Positions 27,289-35,519 of a DNA stretch of 64,000 bases are shown in pieces; the first letter of the stretch is position 1; each line of letters opens with the position of its first letter. The translations under genes were made by a program, and so were the position numbers. The notes beneath the pieces were generated by a model, which saw only the letters and a program-made list of their open reading frames with translations, had not been told where the DNA came from and did not search any database. Origin of the DNA: an uncultured Acetatifactor sp. (GTDB lineage Bacteria; Bacillota; Clostridia; Lachnospirales; Lachnospiraceae); the NCBI GenBank assembly GCA_947588705.1, contig CANPYT010000002.1, positions 1 to 64,000 of the forward strand, written 5' to 3'.

Positions 27289-28262
27289 TTTTTGCGCTCC
27301 TTCCCGGCAGATTTGCCATATTTCTGCCATACGAACAGACAGGCCGCCATGCCCAGATCCACAAACATACACGCCCCCGCCCCATAAAGCGTCCAGACCA
27401 GACATGCTTCCGCCGCTATACAGAGAAGCGTAGTCTTCCATCTTCTTCTCAGGCAAAGGGAGATCAGATAGGGGATCAATACTGCATTACGGATCGTTCC
27501 CCCCCGCCATCCACTGTAGAACAGCCCAAAGCCGTCCATACCCAAAGCGTAGCTCCCCACGCCCAGCAGCACCGCCGTCAATACCAGGAACAGATCCTGC
27601 TGCGCGGCAGATCGCGGAAACAGGGCCTTTCCCACACAGTAAAAGCTGCTGTAGCTGCATACAACCATCACGCACGGGATCACCATCCACACCAGCGTTC
27701 CCGGTTCCGCCGCAAAAAGCCTGCACAGCGCGCTGTACAGCGTTGGCAGGCATAAGATCTCCAATCTCAGGGGAATGCCGCTCTCATAGGCCGTCCCCGT
27801 CATAGGATTCACCAGATATGCCCCGTCTGTCTGCAAGAAGCTTACCACTGTCTCCAGGGTCATATCCCGCGACAGACAGACCTCCCCCCGGAACCATATA
27901 AGGAGGACCTGCCCAAGGCAAATGGCGGCGGCCGCCCAGAACAGCGGTGTGCGGCGCCACCCCGCCCTGCGCCTGTCCGGCGATTTCGTCCGAAGAAGGG
28001 AGAAAACACATACAGCCAGAGATCCCATGCCGACTACAGCCATGATGCCGCCAAACACCATAGCGCATACCGTTATGGAAACATGCAGGAAGACCGCGCA
28101 GAGGTGGACCGCCTCCGCGGCCCCGATCACGCCGATCCATCCGACGACAAGGGCTTCCCCTCCGCGGATCCCTTTCTCTTTTCTGTCTATCACGTATAGA
28201 ATGCCGTTCCCCGCCATCCAGGGGATCAGCAGCAGCAATAAAATCAAAATAACAGGCGTCAT
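27285..28262 (-). CDS. Multi-pass membrane protein of the glycan operon, N-terminal part
   Basis: 325 residues from the ATG at 28262 (AAAGAG upstream). The longer frame to 28409 runs through the promoter and a terminator and is not credible. About eight hydrophobic segments; a conserved-looking loop reads CLSRDMTLETVVSFL, then TGTAYESGIPLRLEIL. The arrangement is like GT-C-fold or DUF6077-type membrane proteins of Lachnospiraceae glycan clusters, though I cannot confirm the family. It is the first gene after the candidate operon promoter. It ends GKERKK at an A6 run that may mark a frameshift. Confidence 0.6.
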   Translation of the reverse strand: MTPVILILLLLLIPWMAGNGILYVIDRKEKGIRGGEALVVGWIGVIGAAEAVHLCAVFLHVSITVCAMVFGGIMAVVGMGSLAVCVFSLLRTKSPDRRRAGWRRTPLFWAAAAICLGQVLLIWFRGEVCLSRDMTLETVVSFLQTDGAYLVNPMTGTAYESGIPLRLEILCLPTLYSALCRLFAAEPGTLVWMVIPCVMVVCSYSSFYCVGKALFPRSAAQQDLFLVLTAVLLGVGSYALGMDGFGLFYSGWRGGTIRNAVLIPYLISLCLRRRWKTTLLCIAAEACLVWTLYGAGACMFVDLGMAACLFVWQKYGKSAGKERKK

Positions 28263-28335
28263 ATTTTTCTCTTTCTGCCATATCGCTTGGCGCCGCATTG
28301 GGGCCCTTTCGCCATAAACACTTTTTTGCAGGACT

Positions 28336-28364
28336 ATTGTAACATATTTCCACATACCGCACAA
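28336..28364 (-). promoter_or_regulatory. Candidate promoter of the glycan operon
   Basis: On the minus strand TTGTGC, 17 bases, TACAAT. The -10 matches five of six consensus bases, the -35 is weak. It lies between the terminator of the Spo0A-like gene and the first glycan gene at 28262. Confidence 0.5.
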
Positions 28365-28366
28365 GC

Positions 28367-28399
28367 AAAAGCGGCCGGCGGAACACTTCCGCCGGCCGC
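28367..28399 (-). terminator. Intrinsic terminator after the Spo0A-like gene
   Basis: A perfect 13-bp G+C-rich stem (gcggccggcggaa with its complement, 3-base loop) is followed by TTTT on the minus strand. It lies 60 bases past the stop of the Spo0A-like gene and isolates it from the glycan operon. Confidence 0.8.
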
Positions 28400-28458
28400 C
28401 CGCATCCACATCTCCTAAGGGCCCGTTAACTTTTGTTACGTATCATTTAATTTCTATA

Positions 28459-28836
28459 TCACATGGCTTTGATGTCAAGACGTATTTTATCCGCTATCCG
28501 CGCTATATACTCGCTGTTCGTTGGCCTTGTCCTTCCTGATTCCGCAGAGTAACCGAACAATTTCTCGAATGTCTCCGCATTTCCCCTGTTCCAAGACACT
28601 TCGATCGCGTTGCGTATAGCGCGCTCCACTTTCTGATCCGTGGTCCGGAAACGTTTGGCGATGGTGGGATACAAGAGCTTTGTCACGCTGCTCACCACCT
28701 CCATATCCCTTCCGGACAGCAAAATAGCTTCTCTGAGATAATGATACCCTTTTAAATGTGCCGGAACCCCTATATCCAGCATAATGTCAGTGATATATCT
28801 CTCCAATTCGCAATCTTTCACAAACCTAAGTTCCAC
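28459..28836 (-). CDS. Stand-alone Spo0A C-terminal (effector) domain protein
   Basis: 125 residues. Nearly the whole chain matches the Spo0A DNA-binding domain: ITDIMLDIGVPAHLKGYHYL, YPTIAKRFRTTDQKVERAIR, EVSWNRGNAETFEKLFGY and RPTNSEYIARIADKIRL. True Spo0A is about 260 residues with an N-terminal phospho-receiver; here that domain is missing and no space exists for it upstream. It should bind 0A-box-like DNA without phosphorylation control, possibly competing with Spo0A. The start is GTG with AGGAAGGGG upstream. A 7-of-9 match to the 0A box lies at 28859-28867. It is next to the glycan operon, which it may regulate. Confidence 0.85.
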   Translation of the reverse strand: MELRFVKDCELERYITDIMLDIGVPAHLKGYHYLREAILLSGRDMEVVSSVTKLLYPTIAKRFRTTDQKVERAIRNAIEVSWNRGNAETFEKLFGYSAESGRTRPTNSEYIARIADKIRLDIKAM

Positions 28837-28858
28837 TTGTTATTGATCCCCTTCCTTA

Positions 28859-28867
28859 TTCGACTGA
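28859..28867 (-). promoter_or_regulatory. Possible 0A box upstream of the Spo0A-like gene
   Basis: TCAGTCGAA on the minus strand matches the B. subtilis Spo0A box (TTTGTCRAA) at 7 of 9 positions, about 23 bases before the start codon. One short imperfect site is weak evidence. Confidence 0.25.
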
Positions 28868-28972
28868 AGACCCTTATCAGTTGTGAATAGAATGATTTTA
28901 CCATATCTTCCGGGATTCGCATAGTACCCGGGCCGCTAAGATTCTGTTAAGGTTTTCTCTTTCACGCTTTTT

Positions 28973-29902
28973 TTAAAAATTTTCCTTGACAAGGTAAACT
29001 GGCCTTCTCTTTACCTCCATGTAGGTTTTCGCCAGATACTGGCCAAGGATCCCCGTGCAGAAAAACTGTACGCCGCTGGTCATCAGTATGATGCACACCA
29101 GGGACGGCCACCCGGAAACCGGGTCTCCAAAGATCAGTTTCCGCACGATAATAAAGAGGATCATCACAAATGCCAGCACACAGAAAAGTACGCCCACCAC
29201 AGACGCCAGCATCAGCGGGGCGGTGGAGAATGCCGTGATCCCGTCCAGAGAGTAGAGAAACAGCCTCCAGAAGTTCCACTTGGTCTCTCCTCTGGCCCGC
29301 TCCACATTTTCGTATTCCAGCCATTTTGTCTCAAAGCCGACCCAGCCGAAGATCCCCTTTGTAAATCGATTGTACTCCTGCATAGAGAGGATGGCATCCA
29401 CCATCTGCCTGGTCATCAGCCTGTAATCCCTGGCGCCATCCATGATCTCTGTCCTGGATATGCGCTTCATGAGCCGGTAAAACATCCTTGCAAAGAAACT
29501 CCGGATCGGCGGCTCCCCTTTGCGGCTCACACGCCTGGTGGCCACAGAGTCATACCCCTGTTCCATATAGGAAAACATCTCCGGCAGCAGCGAGGGCGGA
29601 TCCTGAAGATCCACATCCATGAGCACCACGTAATCTCCCCGGGCATTTTCCAATCCTGCGTACATAGCGGCCTCTTTCCCGAAATTCCTGGAAAAAGATA
29701 CAAGATGTATCCTCTCGTCCCGCTCCCTCAGCTTTTTTACTTCTTTCACCGTTCCGTCCCTGGAGCCGTCATCAATGTAAAGCACCTCCAGCTCTATCTG
29801 CCTCTCATCCAAGAAGGAGGTGTGCCGCATCAGCTCCTCATAAAAGGGCGCTACGTTTTCCTCCTCGTTATAGCAGGGAACAACTACGCTCAGCATACTC
29901 AT
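28973..29902 (-). CDS. Polyprenol-phosphate glycosyltransferase (GtrB/DPM1-like GT2)
   Basis: 309 residues. GT-A domain with LSVVVPCYNEEENV, YIDDGSRDGT, SFSRNFGKEAAMYAGLENA and VLMDVDLQDPPSLLPEM, then two C-terminal membrane helices (~230-255 and ~262-285). This is the GtrB type that loads glucose or a related sugar on undecaprenyl phosphate for later transfer outside the cell. Length and layout are complete. A clear AGGAGG precedes the start. No flippase or final transferase gene is adjacent. Confidence 0.88.
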   Translation of the reverse strand: MSMLSVVVPCYNEEENVAPFYEELMRHTSFLDERQIELEVLYIDDGSRDGTVKEVKKLRERDERIHLVSFSRNFGKEAAMYAGLENARGDYVVLMDVDLQDPPSLLPEMFSYMEQGYDSVATRRVSRKGEPPIRSFFARMFYRLMKRISRTEIMDGARDYRLMTRQMVDAILSMQEYNRFTKGIFGWVGFETKWLEYENVERARGETKWNFWRLFLYSLDGITAFSTAPLMLASVVGVLFCVLAFVMILFIIVRKLIFGDPVSGWPSLVCIILMTSGVQFFCTGILGQYLAKTYMEVKRRPVYLVKENF

Positions 29903-30028
29903 GAAATTGATTCCTCCTTCCCGGTCTCCTTCTTTACCAGTATACTATTTTATGGCCCGATCCGCAAGTCGCGCCGCCGGGCTGATCCGTTACTGTTTCT
30001 TAAAAAAAATTAATTTTATCGCCGCCGG

Positions 30029-30057
30029 ATGACGTAGCAGTAAAAATGTGGTAGAAT
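30029..30057 (+). promoter_or_regulatory. Candidate promoter of the yerB-like gene
   Basis: ATGACG, 17 bases, TAGAAT on the plus strand, 45 bases before the ATG at 30102 and in front of a CAGGAG ribosome site. Confidence 0.45.
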
Positions 30058-30101
30058 AATTGACATATGCAGAGATTTTTGCCATTACAGGAGAATACGT
30101 C

Positions 30102-31268
30102 ATGAAAAAACTACGCATATGGCTTGCTCTCGGGGCCGTGGCCGCTCTTCTGTGCGCATGTGCCGGAGTCGAGCCGCCGGACTCCCCTATTATTCCGGAC
30201 ACTTTCGGAGAAGATTCGGGGCTCAGCGAGGGGCCGGTAGGGACCGTGCCTGTTCCCGAACCGTCGGACGGCTCCGCCGAAGAAGAGACGGATGACACAA
30301 TACCTCCCCGGGAGGGAATGGTGCGCAGCCGCCTGACCAACGAATGGGTGACGCCGGAAGTCGCCGAGACCCGCCCTATCGCGGTGATCATACCAAACGA
30401 GACCGGCGCCCTGCCGCAATACAACCTCTCCGAGGCTTCCATCCTCTATGAGACCCTTGTGGAGGATAGGATGTCGCGAATGATGGCCGTGTACGAGGAC
30501 TGGGAAAACCTCGACACCATCGGCAACGTGCGGAGCCTTCGGACTTATTTTGCCTACTGGGCCTTTGAGTGGGACGCTTTTCTGGTGCACAGCGGCGGCC
30601 CGTACTTTATCGACGACCTGCTGGCGGAGCCTATCACCCAGAATATCAATGACCATGTAGGCACCGATACCGACGCTTTTTTTCGAGACAGCCGCCGCGC
30701 AAGCCCTCATAACCTTTATGTCACGGGACAGGGGCTGCTGAAAACGATCAACAAAAAGGGATATCCGCTGGCATACAGGGGCCTGACGGACTCGTACCAT
30801 TACCTTTTTACGGACCGCACCAACCAAAACACCCTCACGCAGTATGGGAACGACGCCAAAAGCGCGGTCTATATTGACATGTCCGGCTGCTTTCCCCTGA
30901 CACGGTGCTATTTCGAGTACAATGAGAGCGACGGGCTTTACTACCGCTCCCAGCACCTTTCCGGAGGCGCCGACGAGCCCCATGTTGACGCGGTCACCGG
31001 GCAGCAGCTGACCTTTAAAAACATCCTGGTCCAGTACATCGCCTATGAGGAATTGAACGAAGAGGGCTATATGGTATACGGCTGTCACGACAACACCAAG
31101 GACGGCTGGTTTTTCACCAACGGCCGGGGCATTCACGTAAACTGGGAAAAGTCCGACGACTACGGCTCCACCAGATATTATGACGACTATGGCAACGAAA
31201 TTATTCTAAACACGGGCAAAACCATGATCTGCGTGGTTCTTGAGGGCGACAATTTTACCTTCCGCTAA
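30102..31268 (+). CDS. YerB-like lipoprotein (DUF3048)
   Basis: 388 residues from the ATG at 30102 (CAGGAG at 30088-30093). The lipoprotein signal MKKLRIWLALGAVAALLCAC ends at a cysteine. The mature part matches DUF3048 proteins such as B. subtilis YerB: RPIAVIIPNE, LSEASILYETLVEDRMSRMM, GNVRSLRTYF and the C-terminal GWFFTNGRGIHVNWEKS. The role of the family is unknown; it is an exported, lipid-anchored surface protein. This is the only confident protein gene on the plus strand, convergent with ptsH. Confidence 0.88.
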   Translation: MKKLRIWLALGAVAALLCACAGVEPPDSPIIPDTFGEDSGLSEGPVGTVPVPEPSDGSAEEETDDTIPPREGMVRSRLTNEWVTPEVAETRPIAVIIPNETGALPQYNLSEASILYETLVEDRMSRMMAVYEDWENLDTIGNVRSLRTYFAYWAFEWDAFLVHSGGPYFIDDLLAEPITQNINDHVGTDTDAFFRDSRRASPHNLYVTGQGLLKTINKKGYPLAYRGLTDSYHYLFTDRTNQNTLTQYGNDAKSAVYIDMSGCFPLTRCYFEYNESDGLYYRSQHLSGGADEPHVDAVTGQQLTFKNILVQYIAYEELNEEGYMVYGCHDNTKDGWFFTNGRGIHVNWEKSDDYGSTRYYDDYGNEIILNTGKTMICVVLEGDNFTFR

Positions 31269-31296
31269 CCCGGAGCCCTTGCGGCGCCATGTCCGC

Positions 31297-31349
31297 GGGC
31301 AATATAAGAGCAGCTGTTATGTAATGATGCAGCTGCTTTTATATCGCCC
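31297..31349 (+). terminator. Terminator of the yerB-like gene
   Basis: A long imperfect stem (gggcaatataagagcagctg with its near complement ending in gctttt) with a 13-base loop, starting 29 bases after the stop. The upper stem agcagctg/cagctgct is followed by TTTTATAT. Confidence 0.65.
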
Positions 31350-31380
31350 TCACAGGCGCTAAAATCAGAATGGATACGCA

Positions 31381-31413
31381 AAACTTACGGGATACCTGAA
31401 AGCAGGCATCCCG
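31381..31413 (-). terminator. Terminator of ptsH
   Basis: An 11-bp stem (cgggatacctg on the plus strand, one G-T pair) with a 4-base loop, just past the ptsH stop, followed on the minus strand by TAAGTTTTG. Confidence 0.6.
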
Positions 31414-31419
31414 CTCAAC

Positions 31420-31683
31420 TTACTCTCCCAATCCGTTTTCCACCGCCTGGACCAACGTCTTCAAAGCCTCCTGCTCATCCTCGCCCTCACAGATCAGCTC
31501 TATCTCGTCTCCGCATTTGACACATGCGCCAAGTACGCTCAAAACGCTTTTGGCATTTGCCGTGTTATCCCGAAAGGTGAATGTGATAAGAGACTTAAAC
31601 TGCATTGCTTCCTTGCACAGAATACCCGCCGGCCGCAGATGCAGCCCGGTAGGATTTTTGATCACGATTTTCTGACTCACCAT
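31420..31683 (-). CDS. ptsH: HPr family phosphocarrier protein
   Basis: 87 residues from the ATG at 31683 (AGAGGAAGG upstream); the longer frame runs into the promoter. NPTGLHLRPAGIL carries the active-site histidine that EI phosphorylates, and NAKSVLSVL the regulatory serine targeted by HPr kinase. So both PTS transport and carbon catabolite signalling are possible. It is monocistronic between a promoter and a terminator, without ptsI next to it, as in many Clostridia. Confidence 0.9.
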   Translation of the reverse strand: MVSQKIVIKNPTGLHLRPAGILCKEAMQFKSLITFTFRDNTANAKSVLSVLGACVKCGDEIELICEGEDEQEALKTLVQAVENGLGE

Positions 31684-31738
31684 AATAAATACCTTCCTCT
31701 GAAATGAAATCCCCGCCCAATACCTTACTGATATATTT

Positions 31739-31767
31739 AATGTAACATGATTGAATGGGAAATACAA
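31739..31767 (-). promoter_or_regulatory. Candidate ptsH promoter
   Basis: Minus strand TTGTAT, 17 bases, TACATT, with TG one base before the -10 (extended -10). About 56 bases before the start codon. Confidence 0.45.
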
Positions 31768-31809
31768 GCTTATTTGTCAAACAGTAACAAAACAGTAACA
31801 AAATACATC

Positions 31810-31841
31810 GTAACAGTTCAGCCGCCTGGCCGAACTGTTCC
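31810..31841. repeat. Short palindromic copy of the gtaacagttcagcc repeat family
   Basis: gtaacagttcagcc, a 3-base spacer region and the near-complement ggccgaactgttc form a hairpin directly after the glmM stop codon. The ends match the terminal repeats of the larger element at 57957-58120, so it looks like a minimal or internally deleted copy. It may also act as a 3' end hairpin for glmM mRNA. Confidence 0.6.
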
Positions 31842-31842
31842 C

Positions 31843-33192
31843 TTAAAACATGACGTCCTGGATCAGGCTGGCCAGCTTCTGGGCCTCCTCCTGAATGATC
31901 TGCTGATCCTTCCCCTCGATCATAACGCGGACCAGGGGTTCCGTCCCGGAAGGTCTGACCAATACCCGGCCCTCTCCCGCAAACTTGGCTTCCAGCTCCC
32001 GGATGGCTTCTACGATCACAGGGTACTCCATATATTTGTCTTTCCTATAATCCGCTACCCTGGCGTTCACAAGCGCCTGCGGAAGCACCTCCATGACCTT
32101 TGTAAGCTCGGACAGGCTCTTGCCTGACTCGGTCATCACCTGAAGCAGATGCAGTGCGCTGAGCAGGCCGTCCCCCGTAGTATTTTCGTCCAGGAAGATA
32201 ATATGGCCGGACTGTTCTCCTCCCAGGCTGGCGCCGATCTCTTTCATCCGCTCCAGCACATAACGGTCTCCCACCTTGGTCTGTTCAATCGTGATCCCAT
32301 TCTTTTTCCCCATCAGGAAAAATCCCAGGTTACTCATGACAGTAGCCACAATGGTGTCCTTTTTCAGCTTTCCGTGGGCCTTCATATAATTTCCCACGAT
32401 AGCCATGATCTGATCGCCGTCCACCACTTTGCCATTCTCGTCCACTGCCTGCAGTCTGTCCGCATCCCCGTCAAAAGCCAGGCCCACGTCCGCTTTCTCA
32501 TACACCACCCTTGCCTGAAGCTCCTCCGGGTGTGTGGAGCCGCAGCTGGAATTGATGTTTGTGCCGTCCGGGTTGTTGTGGATGGCAACCACGTTGCCCC
32601 CAAGTTCTTTCAGCGCTTCCACAGAAGTGTAAAAGGAAGCGCCCTCGGCACAGTCCACCACGATCTTCAGGCCGGACAGGTTCACCGGAACAGCCCTGAT
32701 CGAATGGTTTATGTACTCCTCCCTGGCATCTGTCCGATACTTTATTTTTCCCACGCCGGGACCGATGGGAAACTGGATGCCCTGCATTCCTCCCTGGAGC
32801 ATCTCCTCGATCTCATCCTCCAGGGCGTCCGGCAGCTTATAGCCATCGCCGTCAAAAAATTTGATCCCATTAAATTCTACCGGATTGTGGGAAGCCGAGA
32901 TCACCACTCCCGCGTCTACCCGGTACTTTTGCGTCAGATAGGCCACCGCCGGAGTAGGGATCACCCCCACATACACACAATTCGCGCCTACGGAGCAGGC
33001 CCCCGCCATGAGGGCGTTGGCAAGCATGTCGCCGGAAATACGAGTATCACAGCCCACCATGATCGTCGGTTTATACTGTTTTTCTTTTGTGAGCACATAC
33101 GCCCCTGCCTGCCCCAGCTGCATCGCCAGGGTCGGCGTCAACTCCTCGTTTGCAATTCCTCTGATCCCATCGGTCCCAAATAATCTTGCCAT
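31843..33192 (-). CDS. glmM: Phosphoglucosamine mutase
   Basis: 449 residues, usual length for GlmM. The start MARLFGTDGIRG, the phosphoserine loop VVISASHNPVEFNGIKFF, the metal-binding DGDADR (AFDGDADRLQAVD) and the C-terminal VRPSGTEPLVRVM are all present. It interconverts glucosamine-6-phosphate and glucosamine-1-phosphate, a step to UDP-GlcNAc for peptidoglycan. It is the third gene of the cdaA-cdaR-glmM operon, where GlmM is known in Firmicutes to bind and restrain CdaA. Spacing to cdaR is 3 bases. Confidence 0.97.
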   Translation of the reverse strand: MARLFGTDGIRGIANEELTPTLAMQLGQAGAYVLTKEKQYKPTIMVGCDTRISGDMLANALMAGACSVGANCVYVGVIPTPAVAYLTQKYRVDAGVVISASHNPVEFNGIKFFDGDGYKLPDALEDEIEEMLQGGMQGIQFPIGPGVGKIKYRTDAREEYINHSIRAVPVNLSGLKIVVDCAEGASFYTSVEALKELGGNVVAIHNNPDGTNINSSCGSTHPEELQARVVYEKADVGLAFDGDADRLQAVDENGKVVDGDQIMAIVGNYMKAHGKLKKDTIVATVMSNLGFFLMGKKNGITIEQTKVGDRYVLERMKEIGASLGGEQSGHIIFLDENTTGDGLLSALHLLQVMTESGKSLSELTKVMEVLPQALVNARVADYRKDKYMEYPVIVEAIRELEAKFAGEGRVLVRPSGTEPLVRVMIEGKDQQIIQEEAQKLASLIQDVMF

Positions 33193-33195
33193 GCC

Positions 33196-34506
33196 TTACT
33201 CTTCCTCCACCTGAACAATATTGATCTGCAGCATCACATCATTTTCCACCACAACACTGTCCGGCAGGTCAAATGTGACGGGGATCTGGTACTCGCCGGG
33301 CCCCAGCGTCTCCATCTCCTGCTCAGCCATCCACGCGGCCAGATCCACCCGGGGATTCAGCGCTTCTTTCAGTACGGCATTCACATCCGCCGCCAATCCT
33401 GAGAAATTCAGCTGATAGAGGCCCTCCGTCTCCGGATACTCTACTTCCATATCTTCCGGCAGGTTGAGGATCTGGATCTCTTCCGGCGCAAATTCCAGCG
33501 TCCTCTCCATCTCCGGTTCAATAAACACAGTTGCGGAGACGTTGCCGTCAAAAGAGCTATCGGCAAATCTCACGTTGCTTTCCGCCAGCAGTTTCCGGAT
33601 GTTAATGGTTTTTGTCACATCGTCGTCGGCATCCGTGATATCCAGATCTTCAGCCGGGATGACCAGCCTGTTCACATTGTTCAGATCCGCCGCTTCCCCT
33701 GCCAGCAGAACAGTCGCAGGCTCACACCGCACCTCGCCGGTGAGCAGGTAATTGTCCGCAGGCTCACCCGTGTAATTCAAAACCACAGGCACTTCCTTCG
33801 TCGCCAGCACTTCCACTTCAATGTGCACATTGTTCACGCTCTTTGAGACAGTTGGCAGGTCCAAAAGATTCCCGTCGGCATCCAGAAGCTGTGCCTCCAC
33901 GTTAGCCGAGACATCCGTGACCGCTCCCGTCACATCGATCTCCACCATCGCTTTGCTGATCTGGGATACAGCGGAAGCCGGGCCTGTCACCTCTATTCTG
34001 TTCTGGTCCGTCCGCACACTGGACACAATGTGCTCCTCAGCCACTTCGCCTACGATATTGGAACTCACATTGATCCACTTGGAGAGCCGGTCTTCCACAT
34101 TCAGCCGAAGCACATCCGGATTCGCCCTGATATTGTCCACATTGTCCGCATTCTGTACGGAAAGGGATATCGCGATCGTATTGATCTCCGTCAGCTTGCT
34201 CATGTCCGCAACCGCCACGATATCGCTCATATCCAGGTCTTTTATGACGCTCCTGGGCGCCCGGACAGTGACCGTGATGCTGTCTGTTCCGTCCAAGACC
34301 GCATATACCTTATCCTGCTGATCCAACAGCTCTGTGTTTGTCAGCGTCACAGGAATGCCCCGAAATGTTTTGTTCTCCGCCGGATCGTCAAACTGGATCA
34401 CCAGAAGCCAAAACAGGTACGCCAACACCAGGGATCCTATTTTCAGCACCCCGTTATGAAAAATTTTCTTTCTCATTTTTCCTTGTTCCTGCGCCTTCCC
34501 CGCCAT
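33196..34506 (-). CDS. cdaR: CdaA regulatory protein (YbbR domains)
   Basis: 436 residues. One membrane anchor (LKIGSLVLAYLFWLLVIQF) and then extracellular YbbR repeats, recognisable by recurring patterns such as FRGIPVTLTNTE, ITVTVRAPRSVI, IEVTGPASAVSQI and VPVVLNYTGEP. CdaR modulates the diadenylate cyclase. The gene overlaps cdaA by 34 bases, so synthesis is probably coupled. Confidence 0.93.
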   Translation of the reverse strand: MAGKAQEQGKMRKKIFHNGVLKIGSLVLAYLFWLLVIQFDDPAENKTFRGIPVTLTNTELLDQQDKVYAVLDGTDSITVTVRAPRSVIKDLDMSDIVAVADMSKLTEINTIAISLSVQNADNVDNIRANPDVLRLNVEDRLSKWINVSSNIVGEVAEEHIVSSVRTDQNRIEVTGPASAVSQISKAMVEIDVTGAVTDVSANVEAQLLDADGNLLDLPTVSKSVNNVHIEVEVLATKEVPVVLNYTGEPADNYLLTGEVRCEPATVLLAGEAADLNNVNRLVIPAEDLDITDADDDVTKTINIRKLLAESNVRFADSSFDGNVSATVFIEPEMERTLEFAPEEIQILNLPEDMEVEYPETEGLYQLNFSGLAADVNAVLKEALNPRVDLAAWMAEQEMETLGPGEYQIPVTFDLPDSVVVENDVMLQINIVQVEEE

Positions 34507-35369
34507 TTACGCCTGCCGCCTGACTTATCATTCGGACTCTTGTTGTTCAAAATTACCTGTAAGCGTTCTTTCAGCTGTTCCGAGTTCAGGCTTCTCTCCA
34601 GTTCTCCCTGGAAGGCCACACTGATCTTACCGGTCTCCTCCGATACGATCACCGTCAGGGAATCCGTCACCTCCGAGATCCCAACGCCGGCCCTGTGCCT
34701 GGTTCCCAGTTCCTTGCTCAGCCCCAGGTTATCGGAGAGCGGCAGATAGCAGGTGGCGGATGTGACCCGATTTCCCCGGATGATCACAGCCCCGTCGTGA
34801 AGCGGCGTATTATGTTCAAAAATATTGATGAGGAGCTGGCTGGAGACGATGGCGTCCACGTCGATACCGGTCCGCTCATAATCTTTCAGCGATTCTTTCT
34901 GTTCGATCACGATCAGGGCGCCCGTCTTCATTTTTCCCATCTCCACACAGGCTTTTGTGATCTCATTGATGGTTTTTTCGGAAAAGATCTCCTGCTCCTG
35001 GTGATTCGAGTCCGAAAAAAGCGCTGACGGCAAAAAATTGCGGCGGCCAAGATTCTCCAGGGCATGGCGAAGCTCCGGCTGAAGCACCACCAACAGGGCG
35101 ATCACCGCAAAGCTCAGCACATGCTCCGCCAGCCACATGATGGTACTCATATCCATCACATAAGCCAACAGCAGAAATACGCAGATCACGATCATGCCCC
35201 TGAGCAGAAGCCAAGCCCTTGTCGCCTTCACCCAGACCAAAATGTAATACATTAAAAATGCGATGATAAGGATTTCAAATATATCGTATATATTCATCGT
35301 TGTTCCGTAATATACGGAACTTTTCAGGAAGCCGCCCATCCTATCGACAATCGCGTCAAACCACTGCAT
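34473..35369 (-). CDS. cdaA: Diadenylate cyclase
   Basis: 298 residues. Three N-terminal membrane helices (~28-90), then the DAC domain with the catalytic DGA in TPLHDGAVIIRG and RHRAG in GTRHRAGVGISE. It makes the second messenger c-di-AMP from two ATP, which controls potassium, osmotic balance and wall homeostasis. First gene of the cdaA-cdaR-glmM operon. The weak ribosome site (AGAG) before the ATG at 35369 is the best available start. Confidence 0.95.
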   Translation of the reverse strand: MQWFDAIVDRMGGFLKSSVYYGTTMNIYDIFEILIIAFLMYYILVWVKATRAWLLLRGMIVICVFLLLAYVMDMSTIMWLAEHVLSFAVIALLVVLQPELRHALENLGRRNFLPSALFSDSNHQEQEIFSEKTINEITKACVEMGKMKTGALIVIEQKESLKDYERTGIDVDAIVSSQLLINIFEHNTPLHDGAVIIRGNRVTSATCYLPLSDNLGLSKELGTRHRAGVGISEVTDSLTVIVSEETGKISVAFQGELERSLNSEQLKERLQVILNNKSPNDKSGGRRKWRGRRRNKEK

Positions 35370-35519
35370 TTTTCTCTAACCCGCATTTCCCATTTATTCC
35401 TGCCTGCAATAAACCGCCACCCGTCTGTGTGTCCGGTAAACGCCGCAAGTTCCATCCCCTTCTGCCCGCGGCGCCGCAAACTGCCCGGCCGCCCGCAGCG
35501 GGGTATCTGATCCTGTTTT

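Noticed and set aside
28262-28409. Longer N-terminus of the first glycan-operon membrane protein
   Set aside because: It would start inside the terminator hairpin and cross the candidate promoter; the ATG at 28262 begins a proper membrane helix.
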